Under the pieces are notes generated by a model. That model made no database searches. It worked only from the letters and a program-made list of their open reading frames with translations, and was not told where the DNA came from. A program made the position numbers and the translations under genes. From Paenibacillus wulumuqiensis (GTDB lineage Bacteria > Bacillota > Bacilli > Paenibacillales > Paenibacillaceae): 64,000 bases of DNA. Of this stretch, positions 38,949 through 48,263 are shown piece after piece; the stretch's first letter is position 1; every line of letters starts with the position of its first letter. The DNA lies in assembly GCF_000971965.1 (NCBI RefSeq), contig NZ_LAQP01000015.1, positions 1-64,000 on the forward strand, in the 5' to 3' direction.

Positions 38949-40205
38949 TCAGGCGCTTTCTTCCTGCTTTTTATCTTTACCGGTCTGGAGCTCAGGTACA
39001 ACTTTGCTCTCTACCACTTGTTCTGTAATGACGCATTTGGTTACATCATCACGGGAAGGTACTTCGTACATCACATCAAGCATAATGCCTTCGATGATGG
39101 CACGCAGACCACGGGCACCCGTATTGCGTTTGATCGCTTCACGAGCAATGGCTTGCAGGGCATCCGGTTCGAATACGAGTTCCACATTGTCCATTTCCAG
39201 CATTTTGGAATACTGTTTGATCAATGCGTTTTTCGGTTCGGACAGAATGCGTACCAGTGTCTCTTCGTCCAGAGGTTCCAGAGCGGAGATAACCGGCAGA
39301 CGTCCTACAAATTCCGGGATCAGACCGAACTTGAGCAGATCCTCAGGCAGTACCATACGCAGGTATTCGCCTGCTTTCAGGTCTTTTTGTCCCTGATTCT
39401 CGGAATTGAAACCAATCACTTTTTTACCGATACGGCGTTTGATGTATTGTTCCAGACCATCAAATGCACCACCGACGATAAACAGGATGTTGGTTGTATC
39501 GATTTGGATAAATTCCTGATGAGGATGCTTGCGGCCACCCTGTGGTGGAACGGAAGCTACAGTACCTTCCAGGATTTTGAGCAGTGCCTGCTGTACGCCT
39601 TCACCGGATACGTCGCGAGTGATGGAAGGATTCTCGGATTTGCGGGCTACTTTATCGATCTCATCGATATAGATAATGCCGCGTTCCGCTTTCTCCACAT
39701 CATAGTCGGCAGCCTGGATCAGTTTGAGCAGAATGTTCTCAACGTCTTCACCGACATAACCTGCTTCGGTCAGGGACGTTGCATCCGCAATCGCAAACGG
39801 CACGTTCAAAATGCGGGCCATTGTTTGCGCCAGCAGTGTTTTACCGGAACCTGTCGGTCCTACGAGCATAATGTTACTTTTTTGAAGTTCAACGTCTTCA
39901 ATTTTGCTCTGCGAGTTTACACGTTTGTAGTGGTTGTATACCGCTACGGAAAGGGATTTCTTCGCTTGATCCTGACCGATTACATACTGGTCAAGAATAG
40001 AACGGATCTCCTGTGGTTTCGGAATATCCTTGAGATCCAGCTCTTCTTCGTGACCGAGCTCTTCCTCAACAATCTCCGTGCACAGTTCGATACATTCATC
40101 ACATATATATACACCAGGACCTGCTACAAGTTTGCGGACCTGATCCTGTGATTTGCCGCAAAAAGAACATTTAAGCTGTCCTTTTTCATCGTTGAATTTA
40201 AACAT
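38949..40205 (-). CDS. clpX: ATP-dependent unfoldase ClpX
   Basis: AAA+ partner of ClpP. The 418 residues begin with a zinc-binding domain (C13, C16, C35, C38), then Walker [13 protein letters not shown], the pore loop GYVGED and sensor motifs. It starts 14 nt after clpP, so clpP-clpX form an operon as in Proteobacteria; in B. subtilis the two genes are apart. Confidence 0.97.
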   Translation of the reverse strand: MFKFNDEKGQLKCSFCGKSQDQVRKLVAGPGVYICDECIELCTEIVEEELGHEEELDLKDIPKPQEIRSILDQYVIGQDQAKKSLSVAVYNHYKRVNSQSKIEDVELQKSNIMLVGPTGSGKTLLAQTMARILNVPFAIADATSLTEAGYVGEDVENILLKLIQAADYDVEKAERGIIYIDEIDKVARKSENPSITRDVSGEGVQQALLKILEGTVASVPPQGGRKHPHQEFIQIDTTNILFIVGGAFDGLEQYIKRRIGKKVIGFNSENQGQKDLKAGEYLRMVLPEDLLKFGLIPEFVGRLPVISALEPLDEETLVRILSEPKNALIKQYSKMLEMDNVELVFEPDALQAIAREAIKRNTGARGLRAIIEGIMLDVMYEVPSRDDVTKCVITEQVVESKVVPELQTGKDKKQEESA

Positions 40206-40219
40206 GTCTACACCCCTTC

Positions 40220-40810
40220 TTAGCTTGTGAGCGGACGAGTAATAACCTGATCGATCAATCCGTATGCCTTGGCTTCCTCAGCCTCCAGGAAATAGTCACG
40301 GTCCGTATCACGCTCAATTTTATCCAGCGTCTGGCCGGTACGCTCTACATAAATCTGATTTAACTTCTGACGCGTCTTGATGATCCATTCCGCGTGAATT
40401 TTCATGTCCGATGCCTGTCCGCTGATCCCGCCAAGAGGCTGGTGAATCATAACCTCACTGTTAGGCAGGGCGAAGCGTTTGCCGGGAGCACCTGCTGTTA
40501 GCAGCAGGGAGCCCATGCTGGCTGCCATACCCATACAGATCGTGGACACATCAGGCTTAACGAATTGCATTGTATCGTATATACCCATCCCTGCTGTGAC
40601 AGAACCACCGGGAGAATTGATATACAAATGGATATCTTTTTCCGGATCTTCTGCAGCGAGGAATAATAATTGTGCAATGACAAGATTGGCTACATGGTCA
40701 TCAATCGCCGTATTTAAAAATATGATACGGTCCTTGAGCAATCTTGAGTAAATATCATAAGATCTTTCGCCTCTACTGGTTTGTTCAACAACCATAGGTA
40801 CCAGACTCAT
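40220..40810 (-). CDS. clpP: ATP-dependent Clp protease proteolytic subunit
   Basis: Tetradecameric serine peptidase. The 196 residues contain the triad S98 (GMAASMGS), H123 (MIHQPLGG) and D172, and [22 protein letters not shown] precedes the ATG. No CtsR heptad repeats were seen at its promoter, which suggests it is not the CtsR-controlled clpP, or that the site is diverged. Confidence 0.96.
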   Translation of the reverse strand: MSLVPMVVEQTSRGERSYDIYSRLLKDRIIFLNTAIDDHVANLVIAQLLFLAAEDPEKDIHLYINSPGGSVTAGMGIYDTMQFVKPDVSTICMGMAASMGSLLLTAGAPGKRFALPNSEVMIHQPLGGISGQASDMKIHAEWIIKTRQKLNQIYVERTGQTLDKIERDTDRDYFLEAEEAKAYGLIDQVITRPLTS

Positions 40811-40885
40811 AGAACCAACCTCTTTCTTTTCAGGGAATATGACGACAGATATATATATTAGTACGAAAATACGAATACAGATTCT

Positions 40886-40914
40886 ATTTTAACATGTACA
40901 CTGCGTCATGTCAT
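40886..40914 (-). promoter_or_regulatory. clpP-clpX promoter
   Basis: Minus strand -35 ATGACA (40909-40914), 17-nt spacer ending in TGT, -10 TAAAAT (40886-40891) with extended TG. About 75 nt upstream of clpP. Confidence 0.75.
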
Positions 40915-40963
40915 TTTTTCAAAGATGAATATTTGGAAAACATGCATCATATAATAATACCCT

Positions 40964-41134
40964 GCGTTTATGATGCCAAACGCTGAATGTAAGATATTTT
41001 GCTAAAGCAAAAATCACTTTTTTATTGGAACCAGGGTCGCGTTTATGGTGCCAAACGCTGAATGTAAGATATTTTGCTGAAGCAAAAATCACTTTTCTAT
41101 TGGAAGCAGGGTCGCGTTTATAGTGCCAAACGCT
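40964..41134. repeat. 75-bp tandem repeat, two full copies and a partial third
   Basis: Copies start at 40964, 41039 and 41114, an exact 75-bp period. The first two differ at about four positions; the third stops after about 21 bp. Each unit opens with an inverted motif GCGTTT-8 nt-AAACGC and contains a second one, TTTTGCT-2 nt-AGCAAAA. A diverged copy of the opening lies at 47692-47710. Located between the tig terminator and the clpP promoter. Confidence 0.9.
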
Positions 41135-41143
41135 TTAGATAAG

Positions 41144-41179
41144 GAAAAATAAGGCACGTCATTAATACGTGCCTTATTT
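41144..41179 (-). terminator. Terminator of tig
   Basis: A 13-bp stem (41147-41159 with 41167-41179) with a 7-nt loop is followed on the minus strand by T-rich sequence. It lies about 40 bp beyond the tig stop. Confidence 0.82.
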
Positions 41180-41221
41180 GAAATGGTTGCAAAAATGCAA
41201 CGCGGTTATGAAATTGTGAAA

Positions 41222-42532
41222 TTACGCCTGTTCAGCTGCTGCTTCTACTTCTTTGCTGCTGTCTACCAGCAGTTCGATTGTTTTGCGCAGTTTGATTTCT
41301 TCGGACAGGCTAGCCAGAGAACCGTTCGCGGACAGGATGCTGCGAACTTCTTCAGCGCTGCGTTGGAACTGGGAAGCCATTTTCTCCAGTTCAGCTGTTA
41401 CTTCGTCTTCGGAAACTTCGATGTTCTCTTCTTTGGCGATTTGCTCCAGAACAAGGTTGTTACGAACACGTTTGGAAGCTTCTTCTTTCATTTGCTCTTT
41501 GAGATCGTCTGTTGTCTGGCCGGAGAAGCTGGAGTACATGTCCAGGTTCATGCCCTGTTGACGAAGACGGTTGTCGAAGTCGCGAACCATGTTGTCGGTC
41601 TCGGAGCTAACCATAGCATCCGGGATTTCGATTTCAGCGTTTTCAGCTGCTTTTTCTACAACTGCCGCTTCTTTGGCTGCTTTTACTTCGTTTTCTTTGC
41701 GGGAAGCGATTTGCTCTTTCAGATCAGCTTTGAACTCGTCCAGTGTATCGAATTCGCTAACGTCTTTGGCAAACTCATCATCCAGCTCAGGCAGGTTTTT
41801 GCGTTTGATTTCATGCAGTTTTACTTTGAACACGGCTTCTTTGCCAGCCAGTTCAGTTGCATGGTAGTTCTCAGGGAAAGTAACTGTTACATCCTTGAAG
41901 TCACCAGTAGCCATACCCACTACCTGCTCTTCAAAGCCAGGGATGAAGGAGTTGGAACCCAGTTCCAGGGAATAACGCTCTGCTTGTCCGCCTTCAAATG
42001 GAGTACCATCTACGAATCCTTCGAAGTCGATGGATACGGTATCGCCATTCTCGGCAGCGCCTTCTTCAACTACGGACAGTTCAGCATGACGCTGTTGCAG
42101 ACGCTCCAGCTCGCTGTTGATGTCTTCGTCGGTTACTTCTACTTTGGATACCGGAACTTCCAGTCCTTTGTAGTCGCCCAGTTTTACTTCTGGTTTTACA
42201 GTAACTTTGGCTTTGAATTTGAATGGTTGGCCTTTTTCGAACTGCTCGATTTCGATTTCAGGACGGTCAACCGGGAAGATGTCAGTCTCATCGATTGCTT
42301 CGGAGTATGCTTCCGGCAGCAGGATGTCGATTGCATCATTGTACAGGCTCTCTACGCCAAAACGCGCTTCGAAGATAGACCGTGGTACTTTACCTTTACG
42401 GAAACCTGGTACACTTACAGTTTTGCCTACTTTATTAAAAGCTTTATCGATTGCTGCGCTTACACGCTCAGCAGATACTTCTACTTCAAGAACGCCAAGG
42501 TTCTTTTCTGTTTTTTCCCATTTTGCTGTCAT
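41222..42532 (-). CDS. tig: Trigger factor chaperone
   Basis: Ribosome-associated chaperone with peptidyl-prolyl isomerase activity. 436 residues: ribosome-binding domain with [19 protein letters not shown] (39-57), FKBP-like domain ([20 protein letters not shown] region) and a long helical C-terminal domain. Genomic order tig-clpP-clpX-(ispG)-lon. Confidence 0.97.
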   Translation of the reverse strand: MTAKWEKTEKNLGVLEVEVSAERVSAAIDKAFNKVGKTVSVPGFRKGKVPRSIFEARFGVESLYNDAIDILLPEAYSEAIDETDIFPVDRPEIEIEQFEKGQPFKFKAKVTVKPEVKLGDYKGLEVPVSKVEVTDEDINSELERLQQRHAELSVVEEGAAENGDTVSIDFEGFVDGTPFEGGQAERYSLELGSNSFIPGFEEQVVGMATGDFKDVTVTFPENYHATELAGKEAVFKVKLHEIKRKNLPELDDEFAKDVSEFDTLDEFKADLKEQIASRKENEVKAAKEAAVVEKAAENAEIEIPDAMVSSETDNMVRDFDNRLRQQGMNLDMYSSFSGQTTDDLKEQMKEEASKRVRNNLVLEQIAKEENIEVSEDEVTAELEKMASQFQRSAEEVRSILSANGSLASLSEEIKLRKTIELLVDSSKEVEAAAEQA

Positions 42533-42613
42533 TTCAAGAATTCCCCTCCAAAAAATATTAACATGAATTGATTATTGAAATTATATACATTTCACGTGCA
42601 GAATAACCACTAT

Positions 42614-42642
42614 AGTATATACAACAATTCATGTTTTATCAA
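42614..42642 (-). promoter_or_regulatory. tig promoter
   Basis: Minus strand -35 TTGATA (42637-42642), 17-nt spacer, -10 TATACT (42614-42619), about 80 nt upstream of tig. Confidence 0.8.
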
Positions 42643-42684
42643 GTTTGTTTCTGCACTGTGCCCGGATGTTCAGCACATGGCTGT

Positions 42685-43647
42685 TCAGCGGGGCATCTGG
42701 CTGGCTACAAACTGGTGAATCGCGCGGTAAGCCTGTTCGTAACGGAAGCGGATGCTGTCCGTTACTCCGTACATGCTGCGCGTCTCTTCTTCGTTGCTGC
42801 TGCCTTCAAGCGTCTCTGCCACCGTGTGATGCAGCGCAGCCGCCCAGATATCAATCTCCGCATCATCACCGCGTGTGATCCAGATATAATTCTGCGTTCC
42901 ATAGATGCTCATAATGAACTGGGTCCAGAGCTCCTGGGCAAAGTAAAACAGATTCGGTGCGCTGATCTCGGCCTTGTCGGATACGCGCTCCAGAATCTGG
43001 ATGATGGTCAGCGGAAACTCTGTCGGGTCCAGCGGGACAGTCCCCACCTCGATATCCACCCGTTCATGCTGATGCATAAAGGACACCGTTCCACGATAAC
43101 CGCGGCGGCGCAGCGTCTGCAAAATACGGAACTGGATCAGCGGATGAATCTGGTGATCGTCCTGCAGCCAGTCGATCAGGCGCTGTTCGATATCCGGCTG
43201 CTCCAGATAAGACAACTGCTCCAGCGCCAGCAGCGTACGTTCCGTTACCGGACGCTCCATTGCTGTCTTGAGCAGCTTTTCTTCATATAAACGGTCTTCA
43301 GATTGCTTCAGCCGGATGCGGTCACGCATAATCTGCTCATTGTTGGCAGCAGAATCTTCCTCTTCGCCGGCACCCTGGCCTTCGAAACGGTCATGCGCAG
43401 CCTCCGGGAACGTTGTGCGCAGCCATCCGAGCAGCGACTCCCATTCTTCCAGCTGGCGCTGATCCTGGCCCTGGCACTGCAGCAAAAACTCCAGCAGTTC
43501 CATGGCTTCATGATAGCGCTCCGTTTCAAGCATATTGGTCAATTCAACCTGATAATAGTCGAGTGTCTTGGGAAACAGGACTACATTCCGATTGTTGTCT
43601 GTATGTGAATTCGTTGAATCAGCGATAACGGCACCTCCTACATTCAT
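42685..43647 (-). CDS. Helical repeat-like protein of unknown function
   Basis: About 320 residues, acidic, mostly helical (ELTNMLETERYHEAMELLEF, ERTLLALEQLSYLEQPDIEQ), suggestive of a TPR- or HEAT-like scaffold; no catalytic motif recognised. Start uncertain: a promoter at 43669-43696 excludes the farthest ATG (43689). The ATG at 43647 has no SD, whereas a perfect GGAGGT (43633-43638) lies inside the frame and is 6 nt from an ATC codon at 43624-43626. Coordinates use the ATG. Gene upstream of tig, own promoter. Confidence 0.85.
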   Translation of the reverse strand: MNVGGAVIADSTNSHTDNNRNVVLFPKTLDYYQVELTNMLETERYHEAMELLEFLLQCQGQDQRQLEEWESLLGWLRTTFPEAAHDRFEGQGAGEEEDSAANNEQIMRDRIRLKQSEDRLYEEKLLKTAMERPVTERTLLALEQLSYLEQPDIEQRLIDWLQDDHQIHPLIQFRILQTLRRRGYRGTVSFMHQHERVDIEVGTVPLDPTEFPLTIIQILERVSDKAEISAPNLFYFAQELWTQFIMSIYGTQNYIWITRGDDAEIDIWAAALHHTVAETLEGSSNEEETRSMYGVTDSIRFRYEQAYRAIHQFVASQMPR

Positions 43648-43668
43648 CACATGGTTTGTGATTTTATG

Positions 43669-43696
43669 ATTATAGCACAGCTTGTGCATGGCTCAA
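43669..43696 (-). promoter_or_regulatory. Promoter of the gene upstream of tig
   Basis: Minus strand -35 TTGAGC (43691-43696), 16-nt spacer, extended -10 TGCTATAAT (TATAAT at 43669-43674). The expected start near 43662 leaves a short leader of 15-35 nt. Confidence 0.75.
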
Positions 43697-43865
43697 AAAC
43701 GCTGCTGCTTCCTACTATAATGTATATAAACCATATCTACCGATACGACCAGAGGGAAGCATAATTCTTATATGGACGCTCTTAAGGTGTACGAGCACAC
43801 AGAGATTTATTTCTCTCCGACATACTGAAGATACAGGCGGAGAAGCAGTCGCGCATTAATTTTGC

Positions 43866-43894
43866 TTGCCTTCCAGCTTGGTTCATGATATTAT
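43866..43894 (+). promoter_or_regulatory. Promoter of tRNA-Arg (plus strand)
   Basis: -35 TTGCCT (43866-43871), 17-nt spacer, -10 TATTAT (43889-43894), about 32 bp upstream of the tRNA. The gap from 43697 to here (about 170 bp) shows no gene. Confidence 0.7.
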
Positions 43895-43925
43895 ATTTTT
43901 GTTGCGCTTGAAATATTGAATATTT

Positions 43926-43999
<74 letters not shown>

Positions 44000-44009
44000 T
44001 AATGAAATG

Positions 44010-44053
44010 AAAAGAAGCCAATCACCTGCTTATGGTGATTGGCTTCTTTTTTT
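44010..44053 (+). terminator. Terminator after tRNA-Arg, bidirectional
   Basis: A 17-bp perfect stem (44010-44026 with 44034-44050) is followed by TTT on the plus strand and preceded by AT-rich bases, so it can also serve the minus-strand gene ending at 44111. Confidence 0.85.
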
Positions 44054-44110
44054 GATTTACAGGTACGTTTGATTTTGAGGTCGTTTTCTTGATGGTAGAT
44101 AGACCGGGGT

Positions 44111-45115
44111 TTACAGAATCTCTTCCTGGCTGGAAGAAGTCGTATTTTTCTCAAGCGGGTAATACATATCCCATTTGTCCCGGATGCGAGTCATTAGCTC
44201 CATCACATCGGTAGTCAGTCTCATCGTATGCTCTTCCTGCTCTCCGCGTACACAGCGATTCATGTATTCCACTTCGTAAGCGAGTGCCTGACTGGAAGAT
44301 CCGGACTGAATGGTCTCTGTACGGCCATCGGTATAATGGACAATCGCCTGATCGGCACGGGAGAATTCCTTCACCTCGATATACCCTTTTTCACATCCGA
44401 TCATGCCAGACCGGGGAATGGATGCGTTCAGCGCGAGGGAGACAGCAGCCAGTTCCCGCCGGTTCGTTTTGAGAATAGTGGTGGATTGTGTATCTACGCC
44501 GGTTGGAGCCTTTTCCACACTGGTCAAAATCTGTTCCAGTTCGCCCGACAAAAAGCAGCGTACAAATGACAGGGCATAGACTCCCATATCCAGCAATGCG
44601 CCCCCGGCCAGTTCAGGATTATAGAATCGGTTGCTTGGATCGTATTTCTTGGGATCGCCCATCGACACATTGATCATTTTGATGGCACCGAGACGGCCGC
44701 TTTCCATAAATCTACGCAGCTCCCGATAGAGCGGCATATGGTAAATGGTCATCGCTTCCGCAAGCACCAGCTTTTTCTCCTCTGCCAGTGTCCGGATCTC
44801 CTGCAATTCCCTGCTGTTCACTGTAATCGCTTTCTCACAAAAAACATGCTTGTTGGCATGAAGACATTTCATCACGTAGCTATGATGGTTGCTGTGAGGA
44901 GTAGCTATATATATGATATCGATTGCCGGTTCGAGCAGCATCTGTTCAAAATCGTCATAAGCATGTTGTGCACCGCATTCGGTCGCAAATTCTCTGGCCC
45001 GTTTCATCTCACGTGAGCAGACGGCGAAGACATTGCCGTTTACCTGGCGAATCGCTGTCGCAAAATCATGTGCAATTTCTCCTGTGCCGACGACCGCCCA
45101 ATTTAAACTGTTCAT
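44111..45115 (-). CDS. Gfo/Idh/MocA-family oxidoreductase
   Basis: NAD(P)-dependent dehydrogenase of sugars, inositols or related compounds; substrate unknown. The 334 residues have the Rossmann motif VGTGEIAHDFA (9-19), the family EKxxT motif as EKAIT (94-98), where alanine replaces the usual proline, and GGALLDMGVYALSFV with the catalytic-region residues. GGAGG precedes the ATG. Partner of the next, longer homologue, 148 bp upstream. Confidence 0.9.
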   Translation of the reverse strand: MNSLNWAVVGTGEIAHDFATAIRQVNGNVFAVCSREMKRAREFATECGAQHAYDDFEQMLLEPAIDIIYIATPHSNHHSYVMKCLHANKHVFCEKAITVNSRELQEIRTLAEEKKLVLAEAMTIYHMPLYRELRRFMESGRLGAIKMINVSMGDPKKYDPSNRFYNPELAGGALLDMGVYALSFVRCFLSGELEQILTSVEKAPTGVDTQSTTILKTNRRELAAVSLALNASIPRSGMIGCEKGYIEVKEFSRADQAIVHYTDGRTETIQSGSSSQALAYEVEYMNRCVRGEQEEHTMRLTTDVMELMTRIRDKWDMYYPLEKNTTSSSQEEIL

Positions 45116-45185
45116 AGGCTTGCCTCCTTGTTGCTTCAGTCTTCCTTATTATTACCCGTTCCGGCAGCTCTCTTACCAGCAAACG

Positions 45186-45226
45186 CAAAAAGACGATCGC
45201 TCACCCTCCGGGCAAGCGTACCGTCT
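45186..45226 (-). terminator. Terminator between the two oxidoreductase genes
   Basis: An imperfect GC-rich stem (arms near 45191-45201 and 45214-45225) is followed on the minus strand by five T. It suggests the two genes are not simply one operon. Confidence 0.6.
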
Positions 45227-45263
45227 ATGCAAATAGAGAAATAGATGATAAATAGGCTTTTCT

Positions 45264-46607
45264 CTAACGGGTTATCTGGTCTGCTGCTAACCGCGCCTTT
45301 GCCGCGGAGAGTATCTCTGACGGAATATGGATAAGGCTGTCTACCTGAACAGGAAGTCCGGTGCGGATCGACTGATTGGCAGCGATGCCTGTCAGAATGG
45401 AACGTGCTCCGTCGATATGGTTGGCAGCCCGGTGGAACGGGTCTTCGGCAGGCTCGCCGAACAGATCGTTCAGCAATTCAGGATCACCGCCGCCATGGCC
45501 GCCTGCTTTCTCCTCTACCTTCACCTCGTAAGGCTCGGCAAACATGGGAAATACAGTGATCTGCTTGCCTTCCAGTGCACCTTCGTCGGCTTTGTCTCCG
45601 CCGGCATTGACGTAGGATTTCTCGATCACCTGCATTTCGATTCGTCCGCGGGTGCCGTTGAAGGCAATCCGGTACCCTTCCCATGGCATATAGGCATTCA
45701 GGGAATAGGTGAGCATGGCTCTGTTCTTGTAGCGGACGATGACACTCATCGTATCTTCAATGCTGATGCCGTCACCGAACACGCTCTGATCACGCTGGTA
45801 GCCGTCTTCATGCTCGGCATCCAGATACATTGCTTTGAGATTGGGATTGTCGTCCAGCGTAAGCGCAAACGGATCGCCCTCTGCTGCCGGGTTGCCGGTC
45901 GCCCGATTATAAAAGGAAGTAATGCCGCGCTGCTCTGCATTTTCCCGGCCATAAAACAGCAAGTCGCCAAAAGCAAATACCGTCTCCGGCTGGGAGCCGA
46001 TCCAGAAGTTGACCAGATCAAAATGGTGGGTCGACTTGTGCACGAGCAGTCCGCCGCTGTTGCGCTTGTCCCGGTGCCAGCGGCGGAAGTAATCCGCGCC
46101 ATGCTGGGTATTGAGCAGCCATTCAAAGTGCACGGAAGTGACTTCGCCGATCGCTCCGTCACGGATCAGCTCACGCGCCCGGGTATGATGAGGCGCATAC
46201 CGATAGTTGAAAGTCACCCTCACATTGCGTCCGGTACGTGCCACAGCATCCATAATGTCCTGGCATTTATGCTCGTCAACGGTCATCGGCTTCTCGGTAA
46301 TAACATCGCAGCCCAGCTCCATCGCCCGGATGATATAACGGTGATGGGTACGATCCACACTGGTTACGATGACGATATCGGGCTGCTTTTCCCTGATCAT
46401 CTCGTCAAAGTGGTCGGCAGTATACAAATCGACCGGGGGATAATCATATTTTTGCTCCAGCAGTGTATTCGCATAGCGGGCACGCGTCTGATTAATATCA
46501 CAAAAAGCGACCAGTTCGGCTGTGTCACGAAAATCACGGGCGATCGCTCCATAAAAAAACTCCGCACGTCCACCTGTTCCTACAAGTGCATATTTCTTTG
46601 GCTTCAT
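45264..46607 (-). CDS. Gfo/Idh/MocA-family oxidoreductase, long form
   Basis: 447 residues: N-terminal Rossmann domain (ALVGTGGRAEFFYGAI, 7-22; TEKPMT, 104-109) and a long C-terminal domain with NTQHGADYFRRWHRDKRNSG and HKSTHHFDLVNFWIG, histidines typical of glycosidase- or dehydrogenase-type members. Full catalytic EKP is kept. GAGGAGG precedes the ATG. Divergent from the AraC gene, so probably its target. Substrate unknown. Confidence 0.92.
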   Translation of the reverse strand: MKPKKYALVGTGGRAEFFYGAIARDFRDTAELVAFCDINQTRARYANTLLEQKYDYPPVDLYTADHFDEMIREKQPDIVIVTSVDRTHHRYIIRAMELGCDVITEKPMTVDEHKCQDIMDAVARTGRNVRVTFNYRYAPHHTRARELIRDGAIGEVTSVHFEWLLNTQHGADYFRRWHRDKRNSGGLLVHKSTHHFDLVNFWIGSQPETVFAFGDLLFYGRENAEQRGITSFYNRATGNPAAEGDPFALTLDDNPNLKAMYLDAEHEDGYQRDQSVFGDGISIEDTMSVIVRYKNRAMLTYSLNAYMPWEGYRIAFNGTRGRIEMQVIEKSYVNAGGDKADEGALEGKQITVFPMFAEPYEVKVEEKAGGHGGGDPELLNDLFGEPAEDPFHRAANHIDGARSILTGIAANQSIRTGLPVQVDSLIHIPSEILSAAKARLAADQITR

Positions 46608-46723
46608 CGGTGTATTCCTCCTCAGAATCGGATAAGGCTGTCTGAGACCAGATTAGCAAAGAAAGCGGTACTGTTCGCCGCAAATGATGCTTTCTTTTGG
46701 TAATACCGCTTATTTTGTTATGC

Positions 46724-46750
46724 TATACTCTATCTGGGTAGCGCTTACAA
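46724..46750 (+). promoter_or_regulatory. araC-type gene promoter with cre-like site
   Basis: Extended -10 TGCTATACT (TATACT at 46724-46729) is followed at 46736-46750 by a sequence whose minus strand reads TTGTAAGCGCTACCC. This fits the CcpA cre consensus WTGNAANCGNWNNCW except at the last base. The site would overlap the transcription start, the usual position for repression. Confidence 0.65.
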
Positions 46751-46769
46751 TAGAAAGGGGAAATACGCG

Positions 46770-47645
46770 ATGTTTTCAGATATGCAAAGCAATCTGACCA
46801 ATCCGCACGCGCTCGTCGCTGAATATACGGTACGCAGCGATTATTTTGCCATGGCGACCGAGCATGTACATCCTCATTATGAAATGTATATTTTGCTGTC
46901 GGGGGAACGGACTTATTTTATCCGTGATCAGATCTATGAGGTGCGTACCGGAGATATTGTATTTATCGGGAAAAATGAACTGCATCGGACCCTTCCCGGC
47001 GAGCTGCCGGATCACAAGCGGATTGTGGTGTATTTTAATGACCGGTTTGTAGAGCAGCATTTTGGGGAACATGAGCAGTGGCTGCTGCAGCCTTTTCAGC
47101 GTGATTATCCGGTCTTCCATACTGCTGTGCGTGATCAGGCGCTGATCCAGCCGGTCATTCAGCAGCTGGTGCGTGAACTGACCATGCAGGCGGAAGGATA
47201 TGAGCTGCTGATCCATCATCTGGTGATGGAACTGCTTATACATTGTGCCCGCAGCCAGACCGCAGCTTCAGCAGAACCGATGGCCCGCCGGACCGCGATG
47301 CAGCAGCAGATGTCGGATATTGCCCAGTACATTAAGCAGAATCATCAGCAGCCGCTGTCCCTGCAGGGTATTGCGGATCAATTTCATCTGAGTCCCTCGC
47401 ATCTGAGCCGGATGTTCAAACGGACGACCGGATTTCATCTGACCGAATATATGAATACGGTACGTATTCAGACGGCCCAACAGCTGCTGAGGGAATCGGG
47501 TCTCAAAATTATCGATATTGCGGAAGCCTCAGGCTTTGGCAACTTCTCTCACTTTGGCAAAATCTTTAAGCAGATGTGTCAGGTTAGCCCCCGGGAATAC
47601 CGCACAGCTGTACGCAAAGGGAGCCAACTGTCGGCACATCAGTAA
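46770..47645 (+). CDS. AraC-family transcriptional regulator with cupin domain
   Basis: 291 residues: an N-terminal cupin-like sensor domain (HPHYEMYILLSGERTYF, 33-49; GDIVFIGKNELHR) and a C-terminal double HTH (ISLIADQF-like DQFHLSPSHLSRMFKRTTG, then IIDIAEASGFGNFSHFGKIF). AAAGGGG precedes the ATG. It probably senses a sugar-type ligand and acts on the divergent oxidoreductase gene, itself under carbon catabolite control. Confidence 0.92.
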   Translation: MFSDMQSNLTNPHALVAEYTVRSDYFAMATEHVHPHYEMYILLSGERTYFIRDQIYEVRTGDIVFIGKNELHRTLPGELPDHKRIVVYFNDRFVEQHFGEHEQWLLQPFQRDYPVFHTAVRDQALIQPVIQQLVRELTMQAEGYELLIHHLVMELLIHCARSQTAASAEPMARRTAMQQQMSDIAQYIKQNHQQPLSLQGIADQFHLSPSHLSRMFKRTTGFHLTEYMNTVRIQTAQQLLRESGLKIIDIAEASGFGNFSHFGKIFKQMCQVSPREYRTAVRKGSQLSAHQ

Positions 47646-47651
47646 AGGTAC

Positions 47652-47713
47652 TAAACCCAGCGATTGTGATGCTACATGCTGTTAAGTCACATTTATGCTA
47701 CCAAACGCTGGTT
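47652..47713. repeat. Inverted repeat carrying a diverged copy of the 75-bp repeat core
   Basis: AACCCAGCG (47654-47662) and CGCTGGTT (47706-47713) are inverted with one extra base, around a loop holding TTTATGCTACCAAACGCTG (47692-47710). That core matches the start of the repeat unit near clpP at all but two positions. It lies between two convergent genes and may act in termination. Confidence 0.6.
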
Positions 47714-47729
47714 GATTGGCATCGTCAGC

Positions 47730-48191
47730 TTAAAGCTGCGGAGGGACCGATGATGTCAGCAGTGCACGCAGCAGCAGTGAGGCGGTGCCGTCTTCATGCT
47801 CCAGCAGCACCCAGTTAACTGCAATAGTGTCCTTGAGCTGCTGCGCCTGCTCCAGCGTCAGCTGCAGGCCGTCCAGCCGTCCTTCTTCCCCCTCGGTATA
47901 ATCACGTCCTGCCTTCATATCCAGCGCGTACTTGAGCCAATTTTTCATGCCCGGTACGGTAGTAAAGGTCATACGGTATCCGTCACGTACTGCCTGCACC
48001 AGCTGTTCACCATGCTCGGCGGCATAATTCATCCACTCGGCAAAATCAATATCACTGCTGCTGGCTGCCCGCAGCGGGGCCTCTTCCTGCTGATCCAGTG
48101 ACTGGATCAGCACTTCTTCGGTAATGCCGTCCGAGCGCAGGCGTTCAATAAGAATGGCACTGCGCTGGGAGATTCTCACCTGTTCTGTCAT
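47730..48191 (-). CDS. Hypothetical protein
   Basis: 153 residues, acidic, soluble, no known motif seen. Segments: a helical N-terminus (VRISQRSAILIERLRSDG) and a region RDGYRMTFTTVPGMKNWLKY. The start at 48191 has GGAGGAC 8 nt upstream; a further ATG at 48206 precedes the SD and is rejected. Convergent with the AraC gene; psiE lies 72 bp upstream. Confidence 0.75.
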   Translation of the reverse strand: MTEQVRISQRSAILIERLRSDGITEEVLIQSLDQQEEAPLRAASSSDIDFAEWMNYAAEHGEQLVQAVRDGYRMTFTTVPGMKNWLKYALDMKAGRDYTEGEEGRLDGLQLTLEQAQQLKDTIAVNWVLLEHEDGTASLLLRALLTSSVPPQL

Positions 48192-48263
48192 CTGTTCGTC
48201 CTCCATTGCTTCATTAATAATTGTACCACTATCGTATCATATTCCTGACAGCATATGCCTCTG

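Noticed and set aside
40964-41134. CRISPR array
   Set aside because: The repeat is contiguous with a 75-bp period and has no variable spacers.
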